Source: Pseudomonadota bacterium
Lineage (GTDB): Bacteria > Pseudomonadota > Alphaproteobacteria > Rhodobacterales > Rhodobacteraceae
Assembly: GCA_038533575.1 (NCBI GenBank)
Contig: JBCAYL010000001.1
Span: 2,260,226 to 2,324,225 of the forward strand
Length of the DNA: 64,000 nt
Reading direction: 5' to 3'
Made by a program: the position numbers and the translations under genes. This document shows positions 24,410 to 32,832 of this stretch, piece by piece (position 1 is the stretch's first letter; the number at the start of each line of letters is the position of its first letter). The notes beneath the pieces are model-generated. The model saw only the letters and a list, made by a program, of their open reading frames with translations. It made no database searches and was not told where the DNA came from.

Positions 24410-25803
24410 GTTTCCTGCTCCAAGCGTTTCTTCCAAAGATCGATCTGGGCGCGCACCTGCTCGGGCGCTGTCCCGCCGTAGGACATCCGCGAGGCCACGG
24501 ACGCCTCGACCGTGAGAACACTATAGACGTCCTCCGTGATCGCGCCATGGACCTCCTGCATTTGTGCGAGGCTGAGCTCGGGCAGGTCGATGCCGGCCGC
24601 CTCCGCTTTCGCCACGAGCGACCCGGTGACGTGGTGCGCCTCCCGGAAGGGCATGCCAAGGACGCGCACGAGCCAATCGGCGAGGTCGGTGGCCGTCGAA
24701 AACCCGCTTGCAGCCGCTGCCCGCAGCGCTTCGCGCTGGGGAGCCATGTCGCGCACCATCCCCTCCATCGCCGCCAGAGCGAGCATGAGGTTGTCGGCCG
24801 CGTCAAAAACCTGTTCCTTGTCCTCTTGCATGTCCTTTGAATAGGTCAGCGCGAGGCCCTTCATCACGGTCATGAGGGCCACGTTGGCCCCGAAGATGCG
24901 TCCGATCTTGGCGCGGATGAGTTCGGCTGCGTCCGGGTTCTTCTTTTGCGGCATGATCGAGGAGCCAGTGGAAAAACGATCCGACAACTGCACGAAGCGA
25001 AACTGCGCGGAGGACCAAATGACAAGCTCCTCAGCAAGGCGTGACAGATGCATGGCGCAAATGCTGGCAGTCGACAGGAATTCCAGCGCGAAGTCCCTGT
25101 CCGCCACGGAATCGAGGGAGTTCGCCGTGGGCCGGTCAAACGCGAGGGCCCGCGCTGTCATTTCCCGATCGATGGGGAAAGACGTCCCCGCAAGCGCCGC
25201 CGCGCCCAGCGGGCATTCGTTCATACGCGCCCGCGCGTCCCGGCACCGCGAGAGATCGCGTGAGAGCATCTCCACATAGGCCAGCATGTGATGGCCCCAG
25301 GTGACGGGCTGAGCTGTCTGGAGATGCGTGAAGCCGGGCATCACCCAATCCGCGCCCGCCTCGGCCTGTGCCACGAGTGCGCGTATCAGCGCCAGAAGCC
25401 CTGCATCGAGTGCATCGCATTGGTCGCGCACCCACATCCTGAAATCGAGCGCGACCTGATCATTGCGAGAGCGTGCCGTGTGCAGCCGCCCGGCTGGCGC
25501 CCCGATGAGCTCTGTCAGGCGTGCCTCCACATTCATATGAATGTCTTCTAGAGCCGCGGAGAACTCGAATTCGCCCGTTTCAATCTCTGACAAGACTGTG
25601 AGAAGCCCTGTCCCGATCGCCTCTGCGTCTTTAGGTTCCACGATGCCCGTCGCCGCCAGCATGGCAGCGTGGGCCCGCGATCCTGCGATGTCCTGCGCGG
25701 CGAGCCGCTGGTCGAACCCGATCGAGGCATTAATCGCCTCCATGATCGCATCGGGTCCGTCGGCGAAACGCCCGCCCCACATCTTGTTCGCGGTGTCGGT
25801 CAT
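24406..25803 (-). CDS. argH: argininosuccinate lyase
   Basis: ArgH splits argininosuccinate to arginine and fumarate, the last step of arginine synthesis. The 465-residue protein has MWGGRF at the N-terminus, [25 protein letters not shown], the catalytic-histidine region [15 protein letters not shown], and the fumarase/aspartase superfamily signature [12 protein letters not shown]. The start at 25803 is chosen because longer readings run into the divergent thioredoxin gene. Only 15 bp separate its start codon from that gene's start codon. It heads a three-gene set with a lipoprotein and a DUF2834 protein. Confidence 0.97.
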   Translation of the reverse strand: MTDTANKMWGGRFADGPDAIMEAINASIGFDQRLAAQDIAGSRAHAAMLAATGIVEPKDAEAIGTGLLTVLSEIETGEFEFSAALEDIHMNVEARLTELIGAPAGRLHTARSRNDQVALDFRMWVRDQCDALDAGLLALIRALVAQAEAGADWVMPGFTHLQTAQPVTWGHHMLAYVEMLSRDLSRCRDARARMNECPLGAAALAGTSFPIDREMTARALAFDRPTANSLDSVADRDFALEFLSTASICAMHLSRLAEELVIWSSAQFRFVQLSDRFSTGSSIMPQKKNPDAAELIRAKIGRIFGANVALMTVMKGLALTYSKDMQEDKEQVFDAADNLMLALAAMEGMVRDMAPQREALRAAAASGFSTATDLADWLVRVLGMPFREAHHVTGSLVAKAEAAGIDLPELSLAQMQEVHGAITEDVYSVLTVEASVASRMSYGGTAPEQVRAQIDLWKKRLEQET

Positions 25804-25818
25804 TTTGGAGAGGCTTTC

Positions 25819-26373
25819 ATGCGTCTGATCACTGCCGCCCTGCTCTATCTCGCCGCTGCGCTCAGCGCAAACGCCGGCGATTTGAACGCGATAGCCGACA
25901 TGCGCGAGGGCGATATGCGCAAGCTCGTCTTCCACGAAGAGCCGCAGGCAACGTCCACGTCAGCCTTTTATTTGCCAGACGAGACGGAGCATTTCCTGAG
26001 CGCCTACGAGGGCAAATACGTGCTCGTGAACTTCTGGGCCACGTGGTGTGCGCCGTGCCGCAAGGAAATGCCGATGCTGTCGGAATTGCAGGCTGAATTC
26101 GGTGGTGATGCATTCGACGTCGTGACGATCGCCACGGGCCGAAATCCGGTGGAAGGCATGCGACAGTTCTTTGATGAAATCGAGGTCGATAATCTCCCGA
26201 TGTATCGCGACCCGCGTCAGGCCGTTGCGCGTGACATGGCTGTTCTAGGGCTTCCCATTACCGTGATCATTAATCCGCAGGGCGAGGAAATCGGGCGCTT
26301 GCGAGGCGATGCCGACTGGGCGTCAAACAATGCGAAAGCGATTATTGACGCCCTCCTACAACCTACAGGCTGA
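25819..26373 (+). CDS. TlpA-like periplasmic thioredoxin
   Basis: A 184-residue exported thioredoxin-fold protein. A signal peptide (about residues 1-19, ending SANAG) is followed by a thioredoxin domain with the redox motif WCAPC in [15 protein letters not shown] (about 75-85) and a cis-proline at [11 protein letters not shown]. TlpA/ResA-like proteins reduce disulfides in cytochrome c maturation or in copper delivery to cytochrome oxidase. GGAGAG lies just before ATG 25819. It is divergent from argH with a very short 15-bp spacing, so at least one promoter must lie inside the opposite coding region. Confidence 0.9.
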   Translation: MRLITAALLYLAAALSANAGDLNAIADMREGDMRKLVFHEEPQATSTSAFYLPDETEHFLSAYEGKYVLVNFWATWCAPCRKEMPMLSELQAEFGGDAFDVVTIATGRNPVEGMRQFFDEIEVDNLPMYRDPRQAVARDMAVLGLPITVIINPQGEEIGRLRGDADWASNNAKAIIDALLQPTG

Positions 26374-26444
26374 AATAAGCCGACGGAGCGGTGCTGACGA
26401 GCCCTTCGACAATTTTTTCCTTTCTTTTCTGCCAGCAGCCGCCT

Positions 26445-26460
26445 ATTCGATTTGTCGAAT
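26445..26460. promoter_or_regulatory. inverted repeat upstream of the H-NS gene
   Basis: ATTCGA-TTTG-TCGAAT is a perfect 6-base inverted repeat 35 bases before the H-NS start. It lies in a stretch (26380-26495) visibly richer in A and T than the surrounding genes, so it is a candidate operator or promoter element. No protein is assigned. Confidence 0.35.
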
Positions 26461-26495
26461 TGGGCTGCATGCTCATTTTACGAAAGGAATAGTAA

Positions 26496-26807
26496 ATGGC
26501 TGTCGATCTCAGCAAAATGTCCAAGGCTGAATTGGTAAAGCTCCGCAAAGATGTTGACAAGGCAATCGCGCAATTCGACGACCGCTTGCGGCAAGAAGCT
26601 ATGGCTGAGCTCGAGCGCAAGGCCAAGGAAATGGGCTTCACCCTGGCCGAGCTTACGGGCACGCAAAGGAAAGCGAAAACGAAGAATCCGCCGAAATATC
26701 GCAATCCGGCGGATGCCACCCAGACATGGACGGGCCGCGGGCGTCAGCCGGAATGGATTAAAGCCGCGAAGGCAGCTGGCAAGAATATCGAGAAGTTCGC
26801 GATCTAG
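26496..26807 (+). CDS. H-NS family nucleoid protein (HvrA-like)
   Basis: A 103-residue H-NS-type DNA-binding protein. The N-terminal half is a coiled-coil oligomerisation region (about residues 5-50), and the C-terminal half carries the DNA-binding core YRNPADATQTWTGRGRQPEW (about 68-87), with the GRG/GRQ loop that enters the minor groove. In Rhodobacter the homologue HvrA tunes photosynthesis and nitrogen-fixation genes; in non-phototrophs the family silences AT-rich DNA. AAAGGAA lies nine bases before ATG 26496. It stands alone. Confidence 0.92.
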   Translation: MAVDLSKMSKAELVKLRKDVDKAIAQFDDRLRQEAMAELERKAKEMGFTLAELTGTQRKAKTKNPPKYRNPADATQTWTGRGRQPEWIKAAKAAGKNIEKFAI

Positions 26808-27383
26808 TCAGGACTTCTTGGGCGCCATCGCCGCCACGGGCAAGTGGCGGTGACAGGAGACCAAGTGGTTATTGAAGAGCCCGCACGCCTCCATCCAGGC
26901 GTAGACGATCGTTGGTCCGCAGAAGGTAAACCCGCGCTTCTTGAGATCCTTGGATATCTGGCGCGTCAATTCTGACTGCGTCGGCACCTCATCGAGCGTT
27001 CGGTAATTTCCCTGCACTGGCGCACCGCCGACATGGGCCCACATGAGCGCGGCGAAGTCTTCTGTGTCGAGAAAGACGCGCGCGCCCTTGATCGCGCCCT
27101 CGATCTTGCCGCGATGCCGGACAATTCCCGGGTTTCCAAGGAGCCGCTCCACATCGGCGTCTCCCATACGCGCCACGCGCTCCGGGTCGAACCCTTCGAA
27201 CGCCTCTCGGAAAGCCTCGCGCTTCTTGAGGATGGTGATCCAACTCAACCCAGCCTGAAAGCCGTCGAGCACGAGCTTTTCCCACAGCGCCCGACTATCG
27301 TATTCCGGCACGCCCCATTCCTGGTCGTGGTACCGGATGTAAATGTCGTCCTGTCCGACCCAGCCGCAGCGTTCGAACTCCAT
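26808..27383 (-). CDS. tag: DNA-3-methyladenine glycosylase I
   Basis: Tag removes 3-methyladenine from alkylated DNA. The 191-residue protein has the opening RCGWVG, YHDQEWGVP, the helix-hairpin core LDGFQAGLSWITILKKRE, FDPERVARM, and the C-terminal GLFNNHLVSCHRH, which with the N-terminal Cys and His forms the zinc site. Length is normal. It is convergent with the H-NS gene; their stop codons are adjacent. Confidence 0.95.
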   Translation of the reverse strand: MEFERCGWVGQDDIYIRYHDQEWGVPEYDSRALWEKLVLDGFQAGLSWITILKKREAFREAFEGFDPERVARMGDADVERLLGNPGIVRHRGKIEGAIKGARVFLDTEDFAALMWAHVGGAPVQGNYRTLDEVPTQSELTRQISKDLKKRGFTFCGPTIVYAWMEACGLFNNHLVSCHRHLPVAAMAPKKS

Positions 27384-27454
27384 CTCCGCCCTTTCCCGTT
27401 TACCGGCAATTAGCTTTCACTCGTCATACCCCGCTCAGCCCCGGGAGGCGACGC

Positions 27455-28291
27455 ATGGACCGCGAAAAAACGCCCGAAGACCTATTGGAGCATGAGGCGA
27501 GCGATCCCCTCACCGCAGCCTTGGACGCGCGCGACGGTGGCGTTCTGGAGATGGTGAAAGACGCGCTCAATTCAAAGCGTGGAGTGCTGGCGTTTCAGCC
27601 GGTGATGCAGGCCATGGCACCGTCGTCGCCTGCCTTCTACGAAGGTCTGGTGCGCATTCTCGATACGACCGGCCGCCCGATCCCCGCGCGCGATTTCATT
27701 CACGAGGTCAAAGACAGCGAAACCGGCCGGGATATTGATTGTCTGGCGCTGGAGCTCGGGTTGAAAACGCTCGCGGAAGAGGAGGAGATCCGGCTTTCCA
27801 TCAATATGTCTGCCCGCTCCATCGGATATGGCCGCTGGATGAAGACACTCGATGCTGGGCTCGCGCTCAACCCCACGAGCGCCGAACGGCTCATTCTGGA
27901 GATCGAGGAAAAGAGCGCGATGACGATGCCAGAGCTCGTCACCTCTTTCATGCGCGATCTTCAGGGCCTGGGTATCTCCTTCGCACTCGATGATTTCGGC
28001 GCGGGCTATACGAGCTTTCGCCACCTGCGCAGCTTCATGTTCGATCTCATAAAGCTGGATGGGAAATTCACGAAAGACATCGCGCGCAACGTGGACAATC
28101 AGGTCACCGTCGGCGCGATGCAGGCGGTCGCGCGCCATTTCGACATGTTCACCGTGGCAGGTTCGGTCGAATCAAAGGCTGACGCAGAGACCCTCACCGC
28201 AATGGGCATCGATTGCCTTCAGGGCTTCCATTTCGGCGCGCCCTCTCTTGCCCCACCGTGGCGCGAGCCTCCGGAGCGGCGCCGGATATAG
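27455..28291 (+). CDS. EAL-domain protein, probable c-di-GMP phosphodiesterase
   Basis: A 278-residue soluble protein that is almost entirely an EAL domain with no sensor or GGDEF part. Catalytic landmarks: the EAL motif itself is EGL (FYEGLVRI), the metal ligand asparagine is in LSINMSARS, the LEIEEKS glutamate is present, DDFGAGYTSF is intact, KLDGKF has the lysine, the AEGVE block reads AGSVES, and LQGFHFG keeps the glutamine. Most catalytic residues are kept, so activity is possible but reduced or absent activity cannot be ruled out. GGGAGG precedes ATG 27455. Confidence 0.87.
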   Translation: MDREKTPEDLLEHEASDPLTAALDARDGGVLEMVKDALNSKRGVLAFQPVMQAMAPSSPAFYEGLVRILDTTGRPIPARDFIHEVKDSETGRDIDCLALELGLKTLAEEEEIRLSINMSARSIGYGRWMKTLDAGLALNPTSAERLILEIEEKSAMTMPELVTSFMRDLQGLGISFALDDFGAGYTSFRHLRSFMFDLIKLDGKFTKDIARNVDNQVTVGAMQAVARHFDMFTVAGSVESKADAETLTAMGIDCLQGFHFGAPSLAPPWREPPERRRI

Positions 28292-28479
28292 CCCCGCACC
28301 AGCGCGCCATGCTCTGCACGCAACCCGGAAATGATCTCCTCTCCCCATGTTAGCGCCCACGTCGCGTTGCGTTGTGCCCGTAGGTAACTTACCACCGAGC
28401 CAACTGACGGGGCGGTGCCCCTCGTGCGAACGGGCTCCCGCGCTGTCTGACGAGACGCAAAGAGAGGAGTCCCTCAACC

Positions 28480-29655
28480 ATGACCAACGTCGTCATCGCC
28501 TCAGCCGCCCGCACTGCCGTGGGCTCTTTCGGAGGCAGCTTCGCCAACACCCCGGCCCACGATCTCGGCGCCGCCGTGCTCGAAGAGCTCGTGGCCCGTG
28601 CCGGGATCGAGAAAGGCGAGGTGTCCGAGACGATCCTCGGCCAGGTCCTCACCGCGGCCCAGGGCCAGAACCCGGCGCGCCAGGCCCACATCAACGCGGG
28701 CCTGCCCAAGGAAAGCGCCGCATGGTCGATCAATCAGGTATGCGGGTCAGGTCTCCGCGCCGTGGCACTCGCGGCTCAACACATCCAGCTCGGCGATGCA
28801 GATATCGTCGCGGCAGGCGGCCAGGAGAACATGACGCTATCTCCCCACGCCGCGCACCTTCGCGCCGGGCACAAGATGGGCGATGTCAGCTACATCGACA
28901 CGATGATCCGCGACGGCCTCTGGGACGCCTTCAACGGCTACCACATGGGCCAGACCGCCGAGAACGTGGCCGAGCAATGGCAGATCAGCCGCGAAACGCA
29001 GGACGAATTCGCGCTGGCCTCTCAGAACAAGGCCGAGGCCGCCCAGAAGGCCGGCAAATTCGATGACGAGGTCGTGGCGTTCACCGTGAAGACCCGCAAG
29101 GGCGACATCGTCGTCGACAAGGATGAGTACATCCGCCACGGCGCCACGATCGAAGGGATGCAAAAGCTGCGCCCCGCCTTCGCCCGCGATGGTTCGGTGA
29201 CGGCTGCAAACGCCTCTGGCCTCAATGACGGCGCCGCGGGTGCCCTGTTGATGACCGCCGAAGAGGCGGAGAAGCGGGGCATCGAGCCCCTCGCGCGGAT
29301 CGCATCCTACGCAACGGCGGGTCTCGATCCCTCCATCATGGGCGTCGGCCCGATCCATGCGTCCCGGAAGGCGCTCGAGAAAGCGGGCTGGAAGCCGGAG
29401 GATCTGGACCTCGTGGAGGCCAACGAGGCCTTTGCAGCGCAGGCCTGCGCCGTGAACAAAGACATGGGCTGGGACCCGGCGATCGTAAACGTGAATGGCG
29501 GCGCCATCGCCATCGGCCATCCGATCGGCGCGTCCGGCGCGCGCATCCTGAATACGCTCCTTTTCGAGATGAAGCGTCGGGACGCCAAGAAAGGCCTCGC
29601 AACCCTCTGCATCGGCGGCGGCATGGGCGTGGCCATGTGCCTGGAGCGCGATTGA
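28480..29655 (+). CDS. phaA: acetyl-CoA acetyltransferase (beta-ketothiolase)
   Basis: PhaA condenses two acetyl-CoA to acetoacetyl-CoA, entering polyhydroxybutyrate synthesis or, in this group, the ethylmalonyl-CoA pathway. The 391-residue protein has the nucleophile cysteine in [11 protein letters not shown] (about residue 88), the histidine motif [10 protein letters not shown], and the second cysteine in LCIGGGMG near the C-terminus. GAGAGGAG precedes the start. phaB follows after 81 bp on the same strand. The synthase phaC is not in the window. Confidence 0.96.
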   Translation: MTNVVIASAARTAVGSFGGSFANTPAHDLGAAVLEELVARAGIEKGEVSETILGQVLTAAQGQNPARQAHINAGLPKESAAWSINQVCGSGLRAVALAAQHIQLGDADIVAAGGQENMTLSPHAAHLRAGHKMGDVSYIDTMIRDGLWDAFNGYHMGQTAENVAEQWQISRETQDEFALASQNKAEAAQKAGKFDDEVVAFTVKTRKGDIVVDKDEYIRHGATIEGMQKLRPAFARDGSVTAANASGLNDGAAGALLMTAEEAEKRGIEPLARIASYATAGLDPSIMGVGPIHASRKALEKAGWKPEDLDLVEANEAFAAQACAVNKDMGWDPAIVNVNGGAIAIGHPIGASGARILNTLLFEMKRRDAKKGLATLCIGGGMGVAMCLERD

Positions 29656-29663
29656 TCGCATAT

Positions 29664-29690
29664 TGTGCGCGCAATATTGTTGCGCGCACA
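29664..29690. promoter_or_regulatory. 11-base perfect inverted repeat between phaA and phaB
   Basis: TGTGCGCGCAA (29664-29674) is repeated as its exact reverse complement at 29680-29690 around the 5-base loop TATTG. It begins nine bases after the phaA stop and 47 bases before the phaB start. As RNA it would make a strong stem-loop; as DNA it is a TGC-rich palindrome of the type PHB regulators bind. Neither role is shown by the sequence. Confidence 0.5.
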
Positions 29691-29736
29691 GCTCCTCAAG
29701 GCTAACAAACTTCAAATCACTATCGGGAGGACACAC

Positions 29737-30459
29737 ATGTCCCGCATCGCACTCGTCACCGGCGGCAGCCGCGGCATCGGCGCAGCCATCTCCAAGGAAC
29801 TGAAGGCGCAGGGCTATGCCGTCGCGGCGACCTATGCCGGCAACGACCAGGCTGCCGCCCAGTTCTCTGAGGAGACGGGCATCAAGACCTACAAGTGGAA
29901 CGTCGCGGACTATGACAGCTCCAAGGCGGGGATTGAGCAGGTGGAGGCCGATCTCGGCCCCGTCGACACTGTCGTGGCCAATGCGGGCATCACCCGCGAC
30001 GCCCCCTTCCACAAGATGACGCCCGAGAAGTGGCACGAGGTCATCGACACGAACCTCACCGGGGTCTTCAACACGATCCATCCCGTTTGGCCCGGCATGC
30101 GCGAGCGCAAGTTCGGCCGCGTGATCGTCATCTCCTCGATCAACGGCCAGAAAGGGCAATTCGGTCAGGTGAACTACGCGGCGACGAAGGCCGGCGATCT
30201 CGGAATCGTCAAAAGCCTGGCGCAGGAAGGTGCGCGGGCCGGTATCACGGCGAACGCGATCTGCCCCGGCTACATCGCCACGGAGATGGTGATGGCAATC
30301 GACGAGGCGATCCGTGACAAGATCATCGCCGGTATCCCTGCAGGCCGACTTGGGGAGCCCGAGGAAATCGCGAAGTGCGTGGCCTTCCTCGCCTCCGAGG
30401 ACAGCGGCTTCATCAACGGTTCGACGATTTCCGCCAACGGCGCGCAATTCTTCGTCTGA
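29737..30459 (+). CDS. phaB: acetoacetyl-CoA reductase
   Basis: PhaB reduces acetoacetyl-CoA to (R)-3-hydroxybutyryl-CoA with NADPH. The 240-residue short-chain dehydrogenase has TGGSRGIGAAI (cofactor glycine motif, residues 8-18), NAGITRD, the catalytic SSINGQKGQFGQVNYAATK with Ser, Tyr and Lys, and the PhaB-typical ending GSTISANGAQF. GGGAGG sits eight bases before ATG 29737. Together with phaA it forms the PHB precursor pair. Confidence 0.96.
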   Translation: MSRIALVTGGSRGIGAAISKELKAQGYAVAATYAGNDQAAAQFSEETGIKTYKWNVADYDSSKAGIEQVEADLGPVDTVVANAGITRDAPFHKMTPEKWHEVIDTNLTGVFNTIHPVWPGMRERKFGRVIVISSINGQKGQFGQVNYAATKAGDLGIVKSLAQEGARAGITANAICPGYIATEMVMAIDEAIRDKIIAGIPAGRLGEPEEIAKCVAFLASEDSGFINGSTISANGAQFFV

Positions 30460-30467
30460 TCGAAAAA

Positions 30468-30494
30468 AGGGCCGCCTTTTGCCGGGGCGGCCCT
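30468..30494 (-). terminator. intrinsic terminator between phaB and the small ORF
   Basis: AGGGCCGCC (30468-30476) pairs perfectly with GGCGGCCCT (30486-30494). Read on the minus strand the stem is followed by six T (30463-30468), a textbook intrinsic terminator for the 47-residue ORF. It can also stop phaB transcription from the other side, though without a U-run there. Confidence 0.8.
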
Positions 30495-30518
30495 CGCTAC
30501 TGTTCGGTCACGCGGCTG

Positions 30519-30662
30519 CTAGGCAGCTGAGGCGACCGGAGCAGGTCTTCCGGAAAAGAATGACTTGATCCATTCCACCCCCGCCGCGAAGGCGGCGGCG
30601 CGCTCCGCATGGGCGCGTGCGATTGCGTCACGGTGGGCTTCTGTTGTGGCAACTTCGAACAT
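30519..30662 (-). CDS. 47-residue conserved-type small protein
   Basis: The ATG at 30662 is preceded by AAAGGA at good spacing, and the frame ends 24 bases before a strong minus-strand terminator, so it looks like a complete small gene. The product is an Ala-rich amphipathic helix (MFEVATTEAHRDAIARAH start) with an aromatic patch WIKSFF. No domain is recognised and function is unknown. It is divergent from the LysR gene with 111 bp between starts. Confidence 0.65.
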   Translation of the reverse strand: MFEVATTEAHRDAIARAHAERAAAFAAGVEWIKSFFSGRPAPVASAA

Positions 30663-30753
30663 GGCGGGGTCCTTTCGGGTCGGTGTCTGTCGTCTTGAGT
30701 TGAATATGGAAGCGCCAGCGCCCTCGAACAAACGAGACTTGTGGGGCATTCAC

Positions 30754-30768
30754 TTAAGCTATACTTAA
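30754..30768 (+). promoter_or_regulatory. palindrome overlapping the LysR gene promoter/start
   Basis: TTAAG-CTATA-CTTAA is a perfect inverted repeat ending five bases before the LysR ATG. It contains TATACT (30760-30765), which resembles a -10 box. No Shine-Dalgarno sequence is seen before the start, so the mRNA may be leaderless and the palindrome may be the autoregulatory operator. Confidence 0.45.
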
Positions 30769-30773
30769 TTGAT

Positions 30774-31709
30774 ATGTCGGATCGCCTTCCACCGCTCACC
30801 GCCTTGCGTGCCTTCGAGGCCGCCGCTCGGCACATGTCTTTTGCGAAGGCAGCAGAAGAGCTCAGCGTGACCCCCGCGGCCCTGTCCTTCCAGATCAAGA
30901 GCTTGGAAGAGCACTTGGGCGAGCCTGTATTTCGCCGCCTGAACCGCGCAGTGGAGCTCACGGAGGCAGGCCGCGCCCTCGCTCCGGGTTGCTCTGACGG
31001 GTTCGCAGCGTTGCAAGGGGCCTGGCGCGCAGTCCGCCGCCTCTCGGATCAGACAAATCTAACTGTCACCGCCGGCCCAGCCTTTACCGCGAAATGGCTC
31101 GCCCCGCGGCTTTTCGACTTTGCTCAGGCCCATCCGGAGATCGAGCTGCGCTTTTCCGCATCCTTGCGCATGATGGACTTCAACCGTGACGGCGTGGACG
31201 TGGCGATCCGTTTTGGCCTCGGCCCGGATGAGGGGCTCTTCTCGATGCCCATGGCCTCGGAATGGGTGACGCCCGTCATGCTGCCGGAACTGGCGCAGCG
31301 CTATCCCACACCAGAGAGCCTGCGGGATGCGCCGCTGATCACGGACCTTTCCATCGATTTCCTCGATCCCAATCCGGACTGGGCGGCCTGGTTCCGCGCG
31401 GCCGGCGTCGTCGCGCCGGACGAGATACACGGGCCCAAGTTCAGCCAGGCGGACCATGCCGTTGACGCGGCCCTCGCCGGCGTTGGGGTCGTCCTCGGGC
31501 GCCGCGCCCTCTGCATCAAGGACATTGCCGAGGGCCGTCTTGTTGCGCCCTACAAGATCGCGCTCTCCACCGGCGCGCGGTTCCGCTTCCTCTGCCCCGA
31601 AGGCCTCGAGAACAGACCGCAGATCAAGGCATTCCGCGACTGGATGCTTGCCGAGATTGAAAAAACCCGCGACGTGGCCGAAAGCTTCGACGTGCGCGAG
31701 ATCGCGTGA
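30774..31709 (+). CDS. LysR-family transcriptional regulator (GcvA-like)
   Basis: A 311-residue LysR-type regulator with an N-terminal winged helix-turn-helix (LRAFEAAARHMSFAKAAEEL and onward, about residues 10-65) and a periplasmic-binding-protein-like effector domain (about 90-300). The style, opening with LPPLTALRAFEAAARH, is that of GcvA-like members. Its TGA overlaps the start of the exporter gene by four bases (GTGA), so regulator and exporter are coupled; the exporter is probably the target function. The effector is unknown. Confidence 0.93.
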   Translation: MSDRLPPLTALRAFEAAARHMSFAKAAEELSVTPAALSFQIKSLEEHLGEPVFRRLNRAVELTEAGRALAPGCSDGFAALQGAWRAVRRLSDQTNLTVTAGPAFTAKWLAPRLFDFAQAHPEIELRFSASLRMMDFNRDGVDVAIRFGLGPDEGLFSMPMASEWVTPVMLPELAQRYPTPESLRDAPLITDLSIDFLDPNPDWAAWFRAAGVVAPDEIHGPKFSQADHAVDAALAGVGVVLGRRALCIKDIAEGRLVAPYKIALSTGARFRFLCPEGLENRPQIKAFRDWMLAEIEKTRDVAESFDVREIA

Positions 31710-32563
31710 GCCGGGCCACGGCGCTGGGATCCGGCGCGATCCTCCTTTGGTCGCTCCTGGCGCTCTTCACCGTGGGCGCGTCGGATGTGCCGCCACTGAT
31801 GCTCAATGCGCTGTGCTTTTCGATCGCAACGGTCATTGGCACCGCCTGGATCACGGCCACGGACAGCTGGGGACAGCTTCGCGGGATACCTCCGGCGGCC
31901 TATGCCGTGGGCGTCACCGGGCTTGCGGGCTACCACCTCCTCTATTTTCTCGCGCTGCGGAATGCACCTGCGGCGGAGGCTGGCCTCATTGCCTATCTGT
32001 GGCCTCTCCTGATCGTACTTCTGTCCGGTCTTTTGCCTGGAGAGCGCCTGCGCAGCGGCCAAATCCTGGGCGCAGCCGCAGGCTTTGCAGGCGTGGCCCT
32101 CCTTGTCGGCGTGCGTGGCTTTAACGATGCAAGCGCACTTCCCGGATACCTCCTCTCGCTGGCCTGCGCCTTCACATGGGCGGGCTATTCCGTGCTGTCG
32201 CGCCGCTTTGGGGCCGTGCCCACCGCGGCGGTCACGATCTTCTGCGCGGCCGCCGCCGCGCTCTCCGCCATGGGCTCCGCACTCTTCGAGACCCCCGCAT
32301 GGCCGGAGCCGGGCACATGGCGCGCCATCATCGCCCTCGGCCTCGGCCCCGTCGGGCTGGCGTTCTTTCTGTGGGATGTCGGGATGAAGAGGGGAGATAT
32401 CCAACTTCTCGGCGTGCTCAGCTATGGCGCGCCGTTGCTCTCGACCCTCATTCTCGTGGTGGCGGGGGTGGCAGAGCCCACGCCCGCCCTTCTCTCAGCG
32501 GCCATCCTCATCACGGGAGGTGCTGCAATCGCCGCCCGCGCGGGGCGGCGCGCTAACTCGTAA
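31706..32563 (+). CDS. DMT-superfamily (EamA) exporter, YddG-like
   Basis: A 285-residue inner-membrane protein with about ten hydrophobic helices arranged as two EamA repeats. Opening features (GAILLWSLLALFTVG) and GYHLLYFLALRNAPAAEA resemble the YddG group, which exports aromatic and other amino acids. The GTG start at 31706 overlaps the stop of the LysR gene. The substrate is inferred only from family resemblance. Its 3' end overlaps the convergent small YdcH-like gene by 11 bases. Confidence 0.85.
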   Translation: MSRATALGSGAILLWSLLALFTVGASDVPPLMLNALCFSIATVIGTAWITATDSWGQLRGIPPAAYAVGVTGLAGYHLLYFLALRNAPAAEAGLIAYLWPLLIVLLSGLLPGERLRSGQILGAAAGFAGVALLVGVRGFNDASALPGYLLSLACAFTWAGYSVLSRRFGAVPTAAVTIFCAAAAALSAMGSALFETPAWPEPGTWRAIIALGLGPVGLAFFLWDVGMKRGDIQLLGVLSYGAPLLSTLILVVAGVAEPTPALLSAAILITGGAAIAARAGRRANS

Positions 32564-32717
32564 GTCGTTCAATCTCTTGTTTGAGTCGAAGCTTTTGCTT
32601 TTTGAGCTTCTTGACCTCCAACGTGTCGATACCGGGCGCACGCTGGGCTGTCTCGACAGCCTCTGCAAGAGTTGCGTGTTTCCGCTTCAGTTCCGCCAGG
32701 TGGGAATTCAAGCTCAT
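32553..32717 (-). CDS. YdcH-like (DUF465) small helical protein
   Basis: A 54-residue, highly charged helical protein that starts MSLNSHLAELKRKHATLAEA and ends LRLKQEIERLTS. This is the pattern of the YdcH/DUF465 family, whose role is unknown. GGAG lies nine bases before the ATG at 32717. The stop lies inside the last codons of the convergent exporter gene, giving an 11-base overlap of the 3' ends. Confidence 0.85.
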   Translation of the reverse strand: MSLNSHLAELKRKHATLAEAVETAQRAPGIDTLEVKKLKKQKLRLKQEIERLTS

Positions 32718-32832
32718 CGTGCATCTCCTTTGTTTGAACTGTCATATGACACCACAGAATCGAGATTCTGTCACGCCGCAGCCGCGAGGCCTGTGCGAGC
32801 GCGAGCATGACCGGCCAGACATTGCCAATTCA

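Noticed and set aside
28837..30447. A 536-codon minus-strand frame opposite phaA-phaB
   Set aside because: It is rich in His, Asp and Arg with no domain, and both strands cannot be explained better than by phaA and phaB, which have full catalytic motifs.
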